Shown: positions 29,037 through 38,082, counted from the first letter of the stretch. The stretch: DNA of 64,000 bases from Paraflavitalea sp. CAU 1676 (GCF_029223285.1 NZ_JARHUJ010000009.1:310001-374000); one strand, 5' to 3'. Notes: generated by a model not told the origin, from the sequence alone. Numbers and translations are program-made.

Positions 29037-29075
29037 GGCGGACAACAAACTATGTCCGCCGGGATGTAAAAGCAA
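29037..29075 (-). promoter_or_regulatory. Candidate promoter with hairpin upstream of the second SusC gene
   Basis: Read on the minus strand, TTTG of a T-run (about 29068-29072) is followed about 20 bases later by ATAGTTTG, similar to the Bacteroidota -33/-7 layout. A GGCGGAC (29037-29043) / GTCCGCC (29054-29060) inverted repeat overlaps the -7 region and could be an operator. It lies about 100 bases before the SusC start. Weak motif evidence. Confidence 0.3.
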
Positions 29076-29114
29076 AAAAAGGGAAAAAATACAATTAAAA
29101 CAACGTAGAGTAGA

Positions 29115-30224
29115 CTACGAGGCAGGAAAAGTCAGCAAAGCGTGCTGACTCGCCGTATGAAGATCGCGCCATACGCGGCTGATCGAAGTAGTTGGGTCAG
29201 CAGCAGCAATGCCGCAAAAGGGATACAATGCATCCACTTTCTCTCTGGCAATAGTGGCCATATGGCGGCTTGTGTGACTCATGTCGGCCAGCATACCGGC
29301 GGGTACCGAACCCGTCGCGGTCATTGAGTCCCAGGCTTTGTCGATGGCGGTATAAAAATGTAGTCTCGCAGTTTCCAGTTCCCCCACAGCGTTATGCAAC
29401 ATCTTGCGCAATGGCGCCTCAGCAAGGAATCTGTGAGATGGGCGCTGAAGTTTTTCTTCAAAAATAACAGCGCACAGGTCGAGAAAGCGCACGGCCATGC
29501 CGCTGTAGTTAACGGCCAGCGTAGCTTCGGCAAATTGCAGAAAGGGAAAGTGGAATACCGGGTCAGGCAACACCGCCTTGCCGGGCTCCAGTACAAAGCT
29601 CCGGTCAAAAGGCACCAGCACATCCTTAATGGAAAACCCATGACTGCCCGTTGCGATCATGCCGATCGTGTGCCAGTTCTTGCGAAGGGAAACTTCGTCA
29701 GTATAAAACCAGAAAGACTGGATCAGTGGATTTCCTGCAGCATCTTGCAGGGGTGTGCCATCTTTTTCTATAATGCAGTTGGTAGTAAACGCAGTAGCGT
29801 GCATTGCGCCGGTCGCGTAATTCCATTCGCCGCTCACCAGATAACCAGCGTCGGTTATCTGCGCTACGCCCGATGGTTTGCCACTGCCTGCCAGGCAAGC
29901 CTTACGATTATCAAAAAGCACGTTCCGTGCAGAATCGGCCAGGAATCCGGCAAACCAATTAGCGCCACTGCACAACGTTACCGTCCACCCCACACTGCCA
30001 TCTGTCCAGGCAAGGGCTTCTTCCAGTCGCAGAGCTTCTGGCAGCGACAAACCTAACCCGCCGAAACGTTCTGGTACAAAGAAATTGAACCAACGCTGCT
30101 GGTAAATAATGGAAAGTTGATCATCGTGCAACCGTCCCAGCAATTCTGCATCGGCTGCAAATTCGCGCAAGGTACCATACAGCACAGGTTCAATGATCGT
30201 CGATGGGTGATGGATATTCGTCAT
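29115..30224 (-). CDS. Acyl-CoA-dehydrogenase-fold flavoprotein, possibly a group D flavin monooxygenase
   Basis: 369 residues from the ATG at 30224 (a TTG three codons upstream is less likely). The N-terminal helical domain carries FFVPERFGGLGLSLPEALRLEEALAWTDGSVGW. The central beta domain carries YLVSGEWNYATGAMHATAF and IGMIATGSHGFSIKDVLVP. The C-terminal helical bundle ends VWRDLHTASQHALL. The whole matches the acyl-CoA dehydrogenase fold; the C-terminal RDLHTASQH pattern is closer to the Acyl-CoA_dh_2 / HsaA-DszC branch, which are reduced-flavin-dependent monooxygenases, than to true dehydrogenases. It begins 15 bases after the stop of the PnuC-family gene and both follow a TPP riboswitch, so a role in thiamine or thiamine-precursor metabolism is possible. 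Fold assignment is good; reaction unknown. Confidence 0.75.
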   Translation of the reverse strand: MTNIHHPSTIIEPVLYGTLREFAADAELLGRLHDDQLSIIYQQRWFNFFVPERFGGLGLSLPEALRLEEALAWTDGSVGWTVTLCSGANWFAGFLADSARNVLFDNRKACLAGSGKPSGVAQITDAGYLVSGEWNYATGAMHATAFTTNCIIEKDGTPLQDAAGNPLIQSFWFYTDEVSLRKNWHTIGMIATGSHGFSIKDVLVPFDRSFVLEPGKAVLPDPVFHFPFLQFAEATLAVNYSGMAVRFLDLCAVIFEEKLQRPSHRFLAEAPLRKMLHNAVGELETARLHFYTAIDKAWDSMTATGSVPAGMLADMSHTSRHMATIAREKVDALYPFCGIAAADPTTSISRVWRDLHTASQHALLTFPAS

Positions 30225-30239
30225 GGTAAACAAAGAGAA

Positions 30240-30872
30240 TTAAGTAAAAGACACGTTTTGTTCAGCCTCCTCAGCACGGAGGATCTTATTCCATTTAATA
30301 TACCCAAACACAGCAACGATAAACAGGAATAAGGTCAGGGCAGCATACAATGGCAGGTCTTTGTGGAGTAACAAGGGAATAGCAAATGCATTCGACAAGT
30401 TTAATAAGATCCAATTCTCGATCTTACGTTTGGCCAGCAACCACATGCCCGCCCAGGCAGTGGCGCTCACCCAGGCATCCCAGTAAGGTACAGTAGAAGG
30501 GGTGAACCGCTGTAAGCAAAACGACAGCAATACAAAGCCAACTACAACGATCAATAGAACCGTGATCCAGTCCTGGCGGCTGCTGCGGGTGATCTTTACA
30601 GGAGGCTCATTTTTCTTTTTCACCCAATACCACCAGCCATAAACACTCATCACTATATAATACAGGTTCAAAAGGCATTCAGCAAATAAACCTGCTTCAA
30701 AGAGGATGAAGATCGAAAGCGCAGTGGCTGCAATGCCGGTAGGGTATAGCCATATCTTGTTGGCTTTGGCAAACAACACTTCCGAAACACCGAGTGCCAG
30801 TGCCAGCCATTGAATAGGGGGCGTTTCCGCCAGTTGCTGGCCCAAAAGAATAAACCATTCCGTTAAGGTCAT
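30240..30872 (-). CDS. pnuT: PnuC-family transporter, probable thiamine transporter PnuT
   Basis: 210-residue inner-membrane protein starting MTLTEWFILLGQQL at the ATG 30872; a GTG 16 codons upstream was rejected. Seven or so hydrophobic helices are visible. Family landmarks are NKIWLYPTGIAATALSIFILFEAGLFAECLLN in the first half and the repeat-like KIENWILLNLSNAFAIPLLL in the second (the paired W/N-rich helices of PnuC proteins). PnuC proteins take up nicotinamide riboside, riboflavin or thiamine by facilitated diffusion with trapping by phosphorylation. The TPP riboswitch directly upstream assigns this one to thiamine (PnuT). The flavoprotein gene follows 15 bases downstream. Confidence 0.9.
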   Translation of the reverse strand: MTLTEWFILLGQQLAETPPIQWLALALGVSEVLFAKANKIWLYPTGIAATALSIFILFEAGLFAECLLNLYYIVMSVYGWWYWVKKKNEPPVKITRSSRQDWITVLLIVVVGFVLLSFCLQRFTPSTVPYWDAWVSATAWAGMWLLAKRKIENWILLNLSNAFAIPLLLHKDLPLYAALTLFLFIVAVFGYIKWNKILRAEEAEQNVSFT

Positions 30873-30944
30873 ACACAGTAAATTAAAAATGATCCAACAA
30901 GCCCAAAGGGAGCAACGCACACGTAATGCGCCGGAAGTTGTTAT

Positions 30945-31080
30945 GCCTCGTCCCTACGCCGGTATTATCCGGATCAGGTGCTTGAAAGAAATCATTGATA
31001 TTCAACAAATCCTTTCAATGGGTATAATCTCAGCCTTGATTTCAGTTTCGCCCGGAAGGCGAAACAAGGCACCCCTTGAG
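30945..31080 (-). ncRNA. TPP riboswitch (THI element)
   Basis: Read on the minus strand, all conserved THI blocks are present in order: AGGGGTGCC (complement of 31068-31076), CTGAGA (31028-31033), ACCTGATCCGGATAATACC (30961-30979) and CGTAGGGACGAGG (30946-30958). The variable P3 region lies between the second and third blocks. It sits about 70 bases before the pnuT start and should lower expression when thiamine pyrophosphate is plentiful. No clear terminator hairpin follows, so control of translation start is the more likely mode. Confidence 0.95.
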
Positions 31081-31234
31081 TTGTAGAGCGCAAAGATAAC
31101 ACCTGCCACCCAAACCCTTCTCAAAAAAAATCTTCCCCCTGCGTATGGAAATTATTCATTCCTGCATCATAGGCAGTCAAAACGGAAAAAGTAACGGTGA
31201 AGAAGGGCAGAGGAAAAACCATAATTGATCAATC

Positions 31235-32398
31235 ATGCAGCGCAAAACTATCTTGCTTACAGCCATCGTTGGGTTGACATCCCTTGTAGTCAGGTCTCAA
31301 ACCGGCAGCTTCGATAAGAACAGGGTGCAGGACCATTTTCAGGAGCAGCAATACGAAGAAGCTATCACTTATCTGCAACCAATTGTGGCAGCCGATTCTA
31401 CCGATCAGCAAACATTGCGCTTACTCGGCTATGCGCTGTATATGTCCGACAATGTCCGGGACGCAAAACAATGCTACCAACGCATGTTCAGTAACGACAC
31501 GGCAAACATTACGGCCAATCATTACCTCGCCACCATATATTATAATCGCGATCCCGATGTTGCCATAGAGTATTATACCCGTTTAATCACGCTCCAACCC
31601 CAAACTGCCAATTATTATCGTAGCCTCGGTGAATTGTTAAGTCGCAAGAAGCTGAAAGATACAGCCCTGCTGTTCCTGCACGAAGCGTACCGCCTCTCAC
31701 CGAGGGATCCGCGTAACCTTGTTTCGCTGGCGGAAGTGTTGATCGATACGAAAGATTACCGGCAGGCCGATAGCTTGTTGGAAACAGGGCTCGGGCGCGA
31801 CTCCCTCAATATATCCTTTCTGCGCACGCGCATACGAAGCGCTTATGAGGAAAAAGACTACATCAGTGTAATAGTGCCGGGCGAGCGTCTTTTGCGGTTG
31901 GCCGAGATCAATATGGGACCGTTGATCAAGTTGACACTCGCCTACTACAATTTGCAGCACTATGAAGAAAGTATCCGGGTTTGCGAATACATGTTTGCTG
32001 CCGGATTGGAAACCGAAGCTGTTTACTACTATGCTACGAAGTCATATGCCAAGCTGAAAGATTACGGAAAGAGTAATGAATACCTGGAGCAATGTCTGGG
32101 AAAGGCCATCAGTAAAACCGCTGAAATGTATTACTTCACCTATGGTGAAAACTATGAAGCCACTAAACAATACAAAAAAGCAGTAGCTGCTTACGATACA
32201 GCTTACTACCTGTTCAAAAGCCCGCTTGCATTATACAATTGCGGCCGCATCTGTGAGGTAGAGCTCAAAAATCCCACCCTGGCCCGGCAGTACTATACCC
32301 GCTACCTGCAAACCGCCCAACCCGTTGAAGCCGACGAAAAGAAAGCCTACGCCTACGTAAAAGAACGCTGGGGGAGGAAAACTGGTGCAAAAAAATAA
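31235..32398 (+). CDS. Exported TPR-repeat protein
   Basis: 387 residues with a signal peptide (residues 1-21, ending VVRSQ). Almost the whole mature protein is tetratricopeptide-like helical repeats: YEEAITYLQPIVAADSTDQQTLRLLGYALYMSD, DVAIEYYTRLITLQPQTANYYRSLGELL, LHEAYRLSPRDPRNLVSLAEVLIDTKDY and a C-terminal YKKAVAAYDTAYYLFKSPLALYNCG. TPR proteins act as scaffolds; no catalytic motif is visible. It is divergent from the pnuT operon and is followed after 213 bases by the haem lipoprotein gene. No partner can be named. Confidence 0.8.
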   Translation: MQRKTILLTAIVGLTSLVVRSQTGSFDKNRVQDHFQEQQYEEAITYLQPIVAADSTDQQTLRLLGYALYMSDNVRDAKQCYQRMFSNDTANITANHYLATIYYNRDPDVAIEYYTRLITLQPQTANYYRSLGELLSRKKLKDTALLFLHEAYRLSPRDPRNLVSLAEVLIDTKDYRQADSLLETGLGRDSLNISFLRTRIRSAYEEKDYISVIVPGERLLRLAEINMGPLIKLTLAYYNLQHYEESIRVCEYMFAAGLETEAVYYYATKSYAKLKDYGKSNEYLEQCLGKAISKTAEMYYFTYGENYEATKQYKKAVAAYDTAYYLFKSPLALYNCGRICEVELKNPTLARQYYTRYLQTAQPVEADEKKAYAYVKERWGRKTGAKK

Positions 32399-32455
32399 TG
32401 GACTGAAATTCAATCCCCACTATCATTAATCGCCATTAATCTTTATCAATAAAAG

Positions 32456-32463
32456 TAGTTTTG
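32456..32463 (+). promoter_or_regulatory. Candidate -7 box for the CxxCH lipoprotein gene
   Basis: TAGTTTTG is an exact match to TAnnTTTG and lies 148 bases before the ATG at 32612, implying a leader of about 140 bases. CTTTATC about 15-20 bases upstream may be the -33 element. I found no recognisable riboswitch in the leader. Confidence 0.4.
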
Positions 32464-32611
32464 CGTAATAATCGGTCAAGGAACAACGTAATACTGCTTA
32501 TTAACAAAGTTACGTTAAGGAAAGCTACAATATGTTTTGCCTGCCTGATGAAAGGTTGATACCTTAGGATAGTAATAACCGTTAATCAGACTACAGACTA
32601 AAACAACTGCA

Positions 32612-34084
32612 ATGAGAACCAGAAAAGCAATCATCACTATGATGGCATTGTCAGGCGTTGTCGTATTAGCAACGCTTTGCAATCCAAAACCAACACCCGA
32701 CGTAACAGTCAACACCATCACACCCGTTGAATTACCCATCGTGGTACCGGGCTTCAACTTTCCCGAAGATTCCAACACCATCTACAGTTGGTTGAACAAC
32801 AAAAACTTTCCGGGTAATTACGACTCTGCCAGTGTCTACAACCACGTATGGGGCATCTGGGCAGGGCTCACCGCGCAATCGGGACAGGTGTACCAGGGAG
32901 ATTCCCTGCGCACCTTCGAAACCTGGCTCGGTATTACCGACATCCGCAACCTTATCATCAACGACAGCAGCGGCTGTGCCGGTGCGGCTACCAAAACGAT
33001 GCGAGCACAGTTGCACTTCCCGCATCAGTTCGAGCATGGTTTTCACACTACCGGCAACATCATGGCAAAGGGAGCTATGAGCCGCGAAAAGATCGATTCT
33101 GCCGAAGAGTTTTGGGTAACCGTAGCCTACGATCCCAACGCAGCCTGTTATGCCACCACCAACAAGATCCTCAAGCAATCAGTACTCGATTCATTCAAAG
33201 TGCAGGGTGCCATTGGGTCAGTTCCTAAATTCCCGCAAAAGGCCATCACTGTCAAGCCCACTTATTTCGTTGGTAAAGAAAAAGGTGGATTGGTGAAAAT
33301 ACCGGTATGGACCGGCCCGCGCGATTCCGCACAAGGTTATGGATTCAATATCTGGCCCAAAGTCGTGTATGTTGATGTGAAGAACACCCAAAAGCCGGGA
33401 AAGAAAGTAATCCCGGTCGATACCACCGCTACCGATATCGAGTCGGCGAAAGTCAACCTCAACGACTTCATTCACTTTAAGCTCGATTCGGCCATGGCCG
33501 CCTATATGAATGCCTCCGACAGCACCGAAGGGGTTAACAATGCAGAAGCAGGCAATATCGCCATACTCGTAGCCATGCACGTAACCACCAAAGAGATCAG
33601 CAACTGGACCTGGCAAACATTCTATTGGGCGCCCGATCCCGATACCCCTTACTCGCCAAGTTCCTTCCTTGCACGCAAACTGAGGCCCTTACAGATCACC
33701 GGTGCGGCCGCACACTACGCAGCGGTGAGTGCCTATACCATGGTACTGCCCAATCAGCCCATCAACGGCGGCACCAATACAGGGGTCAAACCAATGATAG
33801 GATACAATCCTTATCTCGAAGCAGGATTTGCAGGACTTGGTCCGGTGGGAGATCCAAATGTGGATTTCAACATACGCAGTGTACTCATACCCGGAAAACC
33901 ACTCGGCATTCAAACGAATTGCATGACCTGCCACAGCCTTGCCACCGAAGATGGCCTCATCGGTTACTCCAGCGATCAATACATCAGCATGGACTCATCC
34001 TTCTTTAAAGGAAGGGTACAGCTCGACTTTGCCTGGTCTATCCAGGGAAACAAGATCAGGGATAAAGACTTGAAGAAAAAATAA
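32612..34084 (+). CDS. Lipoprotein with one c-type haem motif, function unknown
   Basis: 490 residues. The N-terminal signal ends in a lipobox-like VVLATLC (Cys23), so the protein is probably lipid-anchored. Only one CxxCH is present (NCMTCHSLA, near residue 436), so one covalently bound haem c is expected. The long N-terminal part has no known catalytic motif but includes conserved-looking blocks: FETWLGITDIRNL, LHFPHQFEHGFHTTGNIMAKGAM and IAILVAMHVTTKEISNWTWQTFYWAPDPD. The last resembles uncharacterised proteins associated with haem enzymes. It may be an electron-transfer or dehydrogenase subunit. It is followed by a strong terminator and has its own candidate promoter. Confidence 0.7.
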   Translation: MRTRKAIITMMALSGVVVLATLCNPKPTPDVTVNTITPVELPIVVPGFNFPEDSNTIYSWLNNKNFPGNYDSASVYNHVWGIWAGLTAQSGQVYQGDSLRTFETWLGITDIRNLIINDSSGCAGAATKTMRAQLHFPHQFEHGFHTTGNIMAKGAMSREKIDSAEEFWVTVAYDPNAACYATTNKILKQSVLDSFKVQGAIGSVPKFPQKAITVKPTYFVGKEKGGLVKIPVWTGPRDSAQGYGFNIWPKVVYVDVKNTQKPGKKVIPVDTTATDIESAKVNLNDFIHFKLDSAMAAYMNASDSTEGVNNAEAGNIAILVAMHVTTKEISNWTWQTFYWAPDPDTPYSPSSFLARKLRPLQITGAAAHYAAVSAYTMVLPNQPINGGTNTGVKPMIGYNPYLEAGFAGLGPVGDPNVDFNIRSVLIPGKPLGIQTNCMTCHSLATEDGLIGYSSDQYISMDSSFFKGRVQLDFAWSIQGNKIRDKDLKKK

Positions 34085-34105
34085 CCAACATAACAAAGCA
34101 TCAAA

Positions 34106-34142
34106 ACAAAAAGGCGCCTCCACTCCCGGAGACGCCTTTGGT
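34106..34142. terminator. Bidirectional Rho-independent terminator
   Basis: AAAGGCG-C-CTCC (34110-34121) pairs with GGAG-A-CGCCTTT (34128-34139) with one mismatch and a short loop, flanked by an A-run and a T-run. It separates the haem lipoprotein gene (+) from the convergent repeat protein gene (-). Confidence 0.85.
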
Positions 34143-34161
34143 TTATGAGCAGAGAAAACAA

Positions 34162-37100
34162 CTATTCTTTTACAAACCGGCTATTGAACACCTGGCCATC
34201 GATCACGGCATGGATTACGTAGATGCCTTGGTTCAGGCCCGCAACATCCACCATCACCAGGTTGGTGCCTTTCTGAATATCACGCTGTTCGCGTTTCGTC
34301 AGGCGGCCATTCACATCGAATATCTCCAGGGAAATGCGCTCTTTCACCTGGCTTTGGATCGATACATTTACCTTGGCCGAAGCACGGGTCGGATACAAGG
34401 ACAACGAAGTCGCACCCGCACCATTCAGCGAAAGTTTGATCACCTTGCTCAATTCAGTGCGGCCATCCTCATCCACCATCCGCAGGCGGTAATAGCTGGT
34501 AGAAAGGGGAGCCTTGTCTTCGAATGAGTATGTCTTTACCAGATCTGTGTTCCCGCTTGCAGCAACTTTACCGATTTCAGTGTAGTTGGCACCGTTGGCA
34601 GATCTTTCGATAACAAACTCCTTGCTGCTGATCTCGGATGAAGTTTTCCAGGTCAGTTGCGCACCGCCGTTCACCACACTGCCCGAAAAGGACACCAGTC
34701 GCACAGGAAGGGCAAAACCGGCAAACACGGCACGGGCCGGATCGGTTTGCATATACAATGGACCGGTAGGGAATTGGTTGAATTCGTAAATGGCAACGTG
34801 GTAAGTCTTGCCTGCATCCAGGTTGGTGATAGTAACACTGTTTCCGGTACCACTGTGCACAGCGAAATTACCATTACCCAGTTGGGCGCCGCTGCCAAAG
34901 AAGGTGTTGGGAATATAAGGCGTGTTGTTCACTGGTGCAGCATCAACAGCACTACCTTCTTTTACCAGTACCAGTCGCTGCTGGCCGCTTCCATTGCCCC
35001 ATTCAATACTTAAAGCAGTGCCAATGCCGGCGTTCTTGAACTTGATCCCTGTTGCAGGGTCGGTGGGCGGTCCAAGGGTCGTAACGCCATTGAAGGCGCT
35101 CAGTTGTGTATTGTACACAGGACCCATAAAGCCGTTGTACTCAAACACCGCAAAATGGTAGGTAGTGCCAGGGGTAAGATTAGTGACCGTTACATTGTTT
35201 TGAGATCCTTTGTACACGACATAATTGTCGGTGCCGATCTTTGAATTGGTAGTGCCAAAGGAGGCATTGTTACTGTAAGAGATCAGGTCTTGCGGCGTCA
35301 CGTTTACCGGACCATCCTTGCGTCCAATCACGATCCTGCTATCACCATTGCCGCTTGTCCAGTTAACATTAACAGTGTTGCTGCCGATAGAAGAAAATTG
35401 CACAGTCTTCGCCTGGTCTGTGGGCTTGGTCAGCGTAGCGTGCTGACCTTTGGCGAAGCCGCTGGTGAGGTAACGGGTATTGGAGCCGGTACCATCATAT
35501 TCAAAAACAGCAAAGTGGTAGGTTTTGTCAGGTTGCAGGCCGGTAACCGAAATTTCATTGGTCGGGCCGTTGTAAAGGATAAATTCACCATCTGCGATCT
35601 TGGGCCCACTGCCGAAAGCAGCATTGGCGGTATAGGTTTCGCCATCTATTGGCTGGGAAAGTACTTCCGATCCCAGTTTGCCGATCACGATCCGCTTGGT
35701 GCCGTTGCCCGAAGTCCAGGTCACGGTCATCTTATTCCCTTCAATGCTTTCAAAATTGACGGCACTCGAAGGGGTGCTGGGGCGTTCGAGGGTAGTCTTG
35801 CTGCCGGTGATGGCGCCACTGGTTAGGTACACCGGGGCCGAGCTTCCATTGTATTCAAAGATCTTGAAGTAATAAGTAGTACCCGGCAACAGGTCATAAA
35901 CAGTGGTAGAATTACCGCTGTTGCTGTATACCACGAAGTTGTTGTTGCCGATTTTTGTACCTGCACCAAAACTACCGTTGGCAGCATAGGCGGTAAAATC
36001 AGCCGGTGTAGCATCCACGGGGCTGCCGGCTTTCGCCAGGATCAACCGGTCATTACCTGTTCCTTTCGTCCAGGTGAGGGCGATGGAGTTGCCGGTAACC
36101 GTGGGGAATCCTAAGGACGAACTATTGCCTGTTGGCGCACTCAGCGTGCTACGTTGTCCACTTAAATAAGCGCTCGTGAGATAGAAATTCTCAGCGCCGA
36201 TAGCGTTATAATCAAACACGGTAAAATGATAAGTAGTGCCAGGCAATAATTTAGTCACGGAAACTTCTGCCCCGGATGCGCTATTGAAAATTACAAATTC
36301 ACCATCTGCCACCGATTGACCATCGCCAAAAGCAGCGTTCGGCAGGTAAGTCTCATTATCGGTTGGTTTAAAAGTAACAGGACTTCCTGCTTTCGCAACC
36401 ACAAGTCGACGATTGCCATTCCCCAGGTTCCACGATACTTTCAGGCGATTACCCTCTACATAGCTAAACTGCATGTTCGTAGAGGCCTGCGTTGGTGCCT
36501 GCACGGTGGTAAAAGAGGCCGTTGGATGATTACCGGTCAGGTACACAGGCTGGCTACTGCCATTGTATTCGAAGACGGCAACATGATACGTGGCGCCGCC
36601 GGCTAAGCCGGTTACAGTGATTGAGCTTCCTGTATTGGAGAAGACGGAGAAGCCGCCACCAACAGACACACCACTGCCATAGGTTGAGTTGCCGCTATAA
36701 AGTTTGTAGTCTACGGGCAGTCCATTCAAAGGATCAGTTTTCCTTAACACTACAAGCCGTTTGTCGCCATCTCCATTTTCCCAGGAGATCGTCACCGCAT
36801 TCGACTGAGGATTGCTAAAAAAGATATTTTTAGCAGCGGTAGTGGGAGCACTCACCGTGCTTTTGAATCCTGTCAGGGCGCCTGCATTAAAATAGCGGAT
36901 GCCGGTACCGGAACCATCGTATTCAATCACGGAGAAGTAATAGGTCTCGCCTTTGCTTAATCCGGTTAAATTAATAGAATTGGAAGTGCCGGTCGATAAC
37001 ACATATTCGCCATCGGCGATCATATCACCTTGCGTAAATACGGTTTTGCCAGTATAGGTAACGCCATCTTGTGGCTGGGCAGTAACAGGGCTGCCTTTCT

Positions 37101-38001
37101 TTGCAATGATGATGCGGCCAACACCATTGCCGCGGTCCATGCCAATCGTCATCCTGTCTCCTTCTACATTCGTAAATGTGTATTTGGTAGCCGGTACCGA
37201 TGGTCTGGGCAAAGTAGTACCCGTTGTAACCGTAGGGTTCGTTGTGGCATACACATATCCCTGGTTGCCGGCATATTCAAAAACAGAAAAGTGGTAAGTA
37301 GTTTCAGGTTTCAGGTTGTCGACCGTGGTCGATTCGGCACTGCCTTCATAAACAACATAGTTGCCATTGCCGATCTGCGAACCCTTTTCAAAAGAGGCAT
37401 TGGCAGTATAATTGACCAGGTCAATGGGATTAACGTTTACAGAAGCGCCCTCGCGTGCTAAAACGAGACGGCCGCTGCCATTTCCTTTTTTCCAGCTCAC
37501 CTTCATGGCATGGCCAATGATCTCGCCAACACCCGCCAGGGTTGCTTGTCCGGTAGGGGCCGATAAGGTAGGCTTGCTGTTACGCGCCGGGTCGGTACGG
37601 AGAAATTCGATCGCAGCACCAGCGCCATTGTATTCAAAAACCGCAACATGGTAGGTGTTGTTGGGCGTAAGGCCGGTAAGCGTAAAGCTGTTGCCGCTGC
37701 CATTGAACACTACAAATTCACCATCCGCAATTTCAAAACCGTCGGTAAGCTTGGCGCCCGGCGTATAATAGATGCCGTCTTGTGGCAATGCCGTAACAGG
37801 GGCGCCTTTGCGGGCAATAACGATACGGTTAAGGCCGTCGCCTTTTTGCCACAACACGGCCATCCGGTCGCCATCCACCGAAGAGAAGGTAACGTTCGTG
37901 GCCGGTTTGGTAGGGGCAGCTAATACGCCGGGACCATTATAGGCCAGCAGCTTGCCCGCTACGCATATCAACAATAAAAAGCAGGTAAAAATAGATTTCA
38001 T
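34162..38001 (-). CDS. Large FN3-like repeat protein exported by the type IX secretion system
   Basis: 1279 residues from the ATG at 38001 (MKSIFTCFLLLICVAGKLLA signal peptide). The upstream in-frame ATG at 38070 would bury the signal. Nine tandem repeats of about 110-120 residues fill residues ~30-1070. Each begins (A/R/K/P)P(T/S), has W-x-x-GNG-x-R-(I/L)V(I/L), then GSPV, (I/V)ADG-FV(V/I)(Y/F)N and a closing TGLxPGTTYHFAVFEYNG, so each is a fibronectin III-like fold. The C-terminus has a T9SS type A sorting domain: SLYPTRASAKVNVSI, IFDVNGRLTKREQ, GIYVIHAVIDGQ. The protein is therefore secreted or surface-attached, probably for adhesion or glycan contact. A candidate promoter lies about 45-80 bases upstream. 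Confidence 0.9.
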   Translation of the reverse strand: MKSIFTCFLLLICVAGKLLAYNGPGVLAAPTKPATNVTFSSVDGDRMAVLWQKGDGLNRIVIARKGAPVTALPQDGIYYTPGAKLTDGFEIADGEFVVFNGSGNSFTLTGLTPNNTYHVAVFEYNGAGAAIEFLRTDPARNSKPTLSAPTGQATLAGVGEIIGHAMKVSWKKGNGSGRLVLAREGASVNVNPIDLVNYTANASFEKGSQIGNGNYVVYEGSAESTTVDNLKPETTYHFSVFEYAGNQGYVYATTNPTVTTGTTLPRPSVPATKYTFTNVEGDRMTIGMDRGNGVGRIIIAKKGSPVTAQPQDGVTYTGKTVFTQGDMIADGEYVLSTGTSNSINLTGLSKGETYYFSVIEYDGSGTGIRYFNAGALTGFKSTVSAPTTAAKNIFFSNPQSNAVTISWENGDGDKRLVVLRKTDPLNGLPVDYKLYSGNSTYGSGVSVGGGFSVFSNTGSSITVTGLAGGATYHVAVFEYNGSSQPVYLTGNHPTASFTTVQAPTQASTNMQFSYVEGNRLKVSWNLGNGNRRLVVAKAGSPVTFKPTDNETYLPNAAFGDGQSVADGEFVIFNSASGAEVSVTKLLPGTTYHFTVFDYNAIGAENFYLTSAYLSGQRSTLSAPTGNSSSLGFPTVTGNSIALTWTKGTGNDRLILAKAGSPVDATPADFTAYAANGSFGAGTKIGNNNFVVYSNSGNSTTVYDLLPGTTYYFKIFEYNGSSAPVYLTSGAITGSKTTLERPSTPSSAVNFESIEGNKMTVTWTSGNGTKRIVIGKLGSEVLSQPIDGETYTANAAFGSGPKIADGEFILYNGPTNEISVTGLQPDKTYHFAVFEYDGTGSNTRYLTSGFAKGQHATLTKPTDQAKTVQFSSIGSNTVNVNWTSGNGDSRIVIGRKDGPVNVTPQDLISYSNNASFGTTNSKIGTDNYVVYKGSQNNVTVTNLTPGTTYHFAVFEYNGFMGPVYNTQLSAFNGVTTLGPPTDPATGIKFKNAGIGTALSIEWGNGSGQQRLVLVKEGSAVDAAPVNNTPYIPNTFFGSGAQLGNGNFAVHSGTGNSVTITNLDAGKTYHVAIYEFNQFPTGPLYMQTDPARAVFAGFALPVRLVSFSGSVVNGGAQLTWKTSSEISSKEFVIERSANGANYTEIGKVAASGNTDLVKTYSFEDKAPLSTSYYRLRMVDEDGRTELSKVIKLSLNGAGATSLSLYPTRASAKVNVSIQSQVKERISLEIFDVNGRLTKREQRDIQKGTNLVMVDVAGLNQGIYVIHAVIDGQVFNSRFVKE

Positions 38002-38051
38002 AAAATAACTTGATAGAAAAAGGTTGTAAAAGAAAAAGTCCAATTCGCCCG

Positions 38052-38082
38052 CAAAAGAACTTGAAACCACCGCGTCAAAAAA
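38052..38082 (-). promoter_or_regulatory. Candidate promoter of the T9SS repeat protein gene
   Basis: Read on the minus strand, TTTTTTG (38076-38082) is followed after 16 bases by TTCTTTTG (38052-38059), close to the -33 TTTG / -7 TAnnTTTG layout. The start codon is about 50 bases further on. One mismatch in the -7 box. Confidence 0.35.

Noticed and set aside
29394-30056. 220-codon plus-strand frame
   Set aside because: It lies fully antisense to the flavoprotein gene, whose domains are clear; it is a compositional shadow.
34400-37900. Regular repeats that could suggest a CRISPR array
   Set aside because: The repeats are about 340 bases long and in frame with a coding region, so they are protein repeats.
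38004-38070. Upstream extension of the T9SS repeat protein
   Set aside because: The extra residues are not signal-like, and the ATG at 38001 gives a proper signal peptide.
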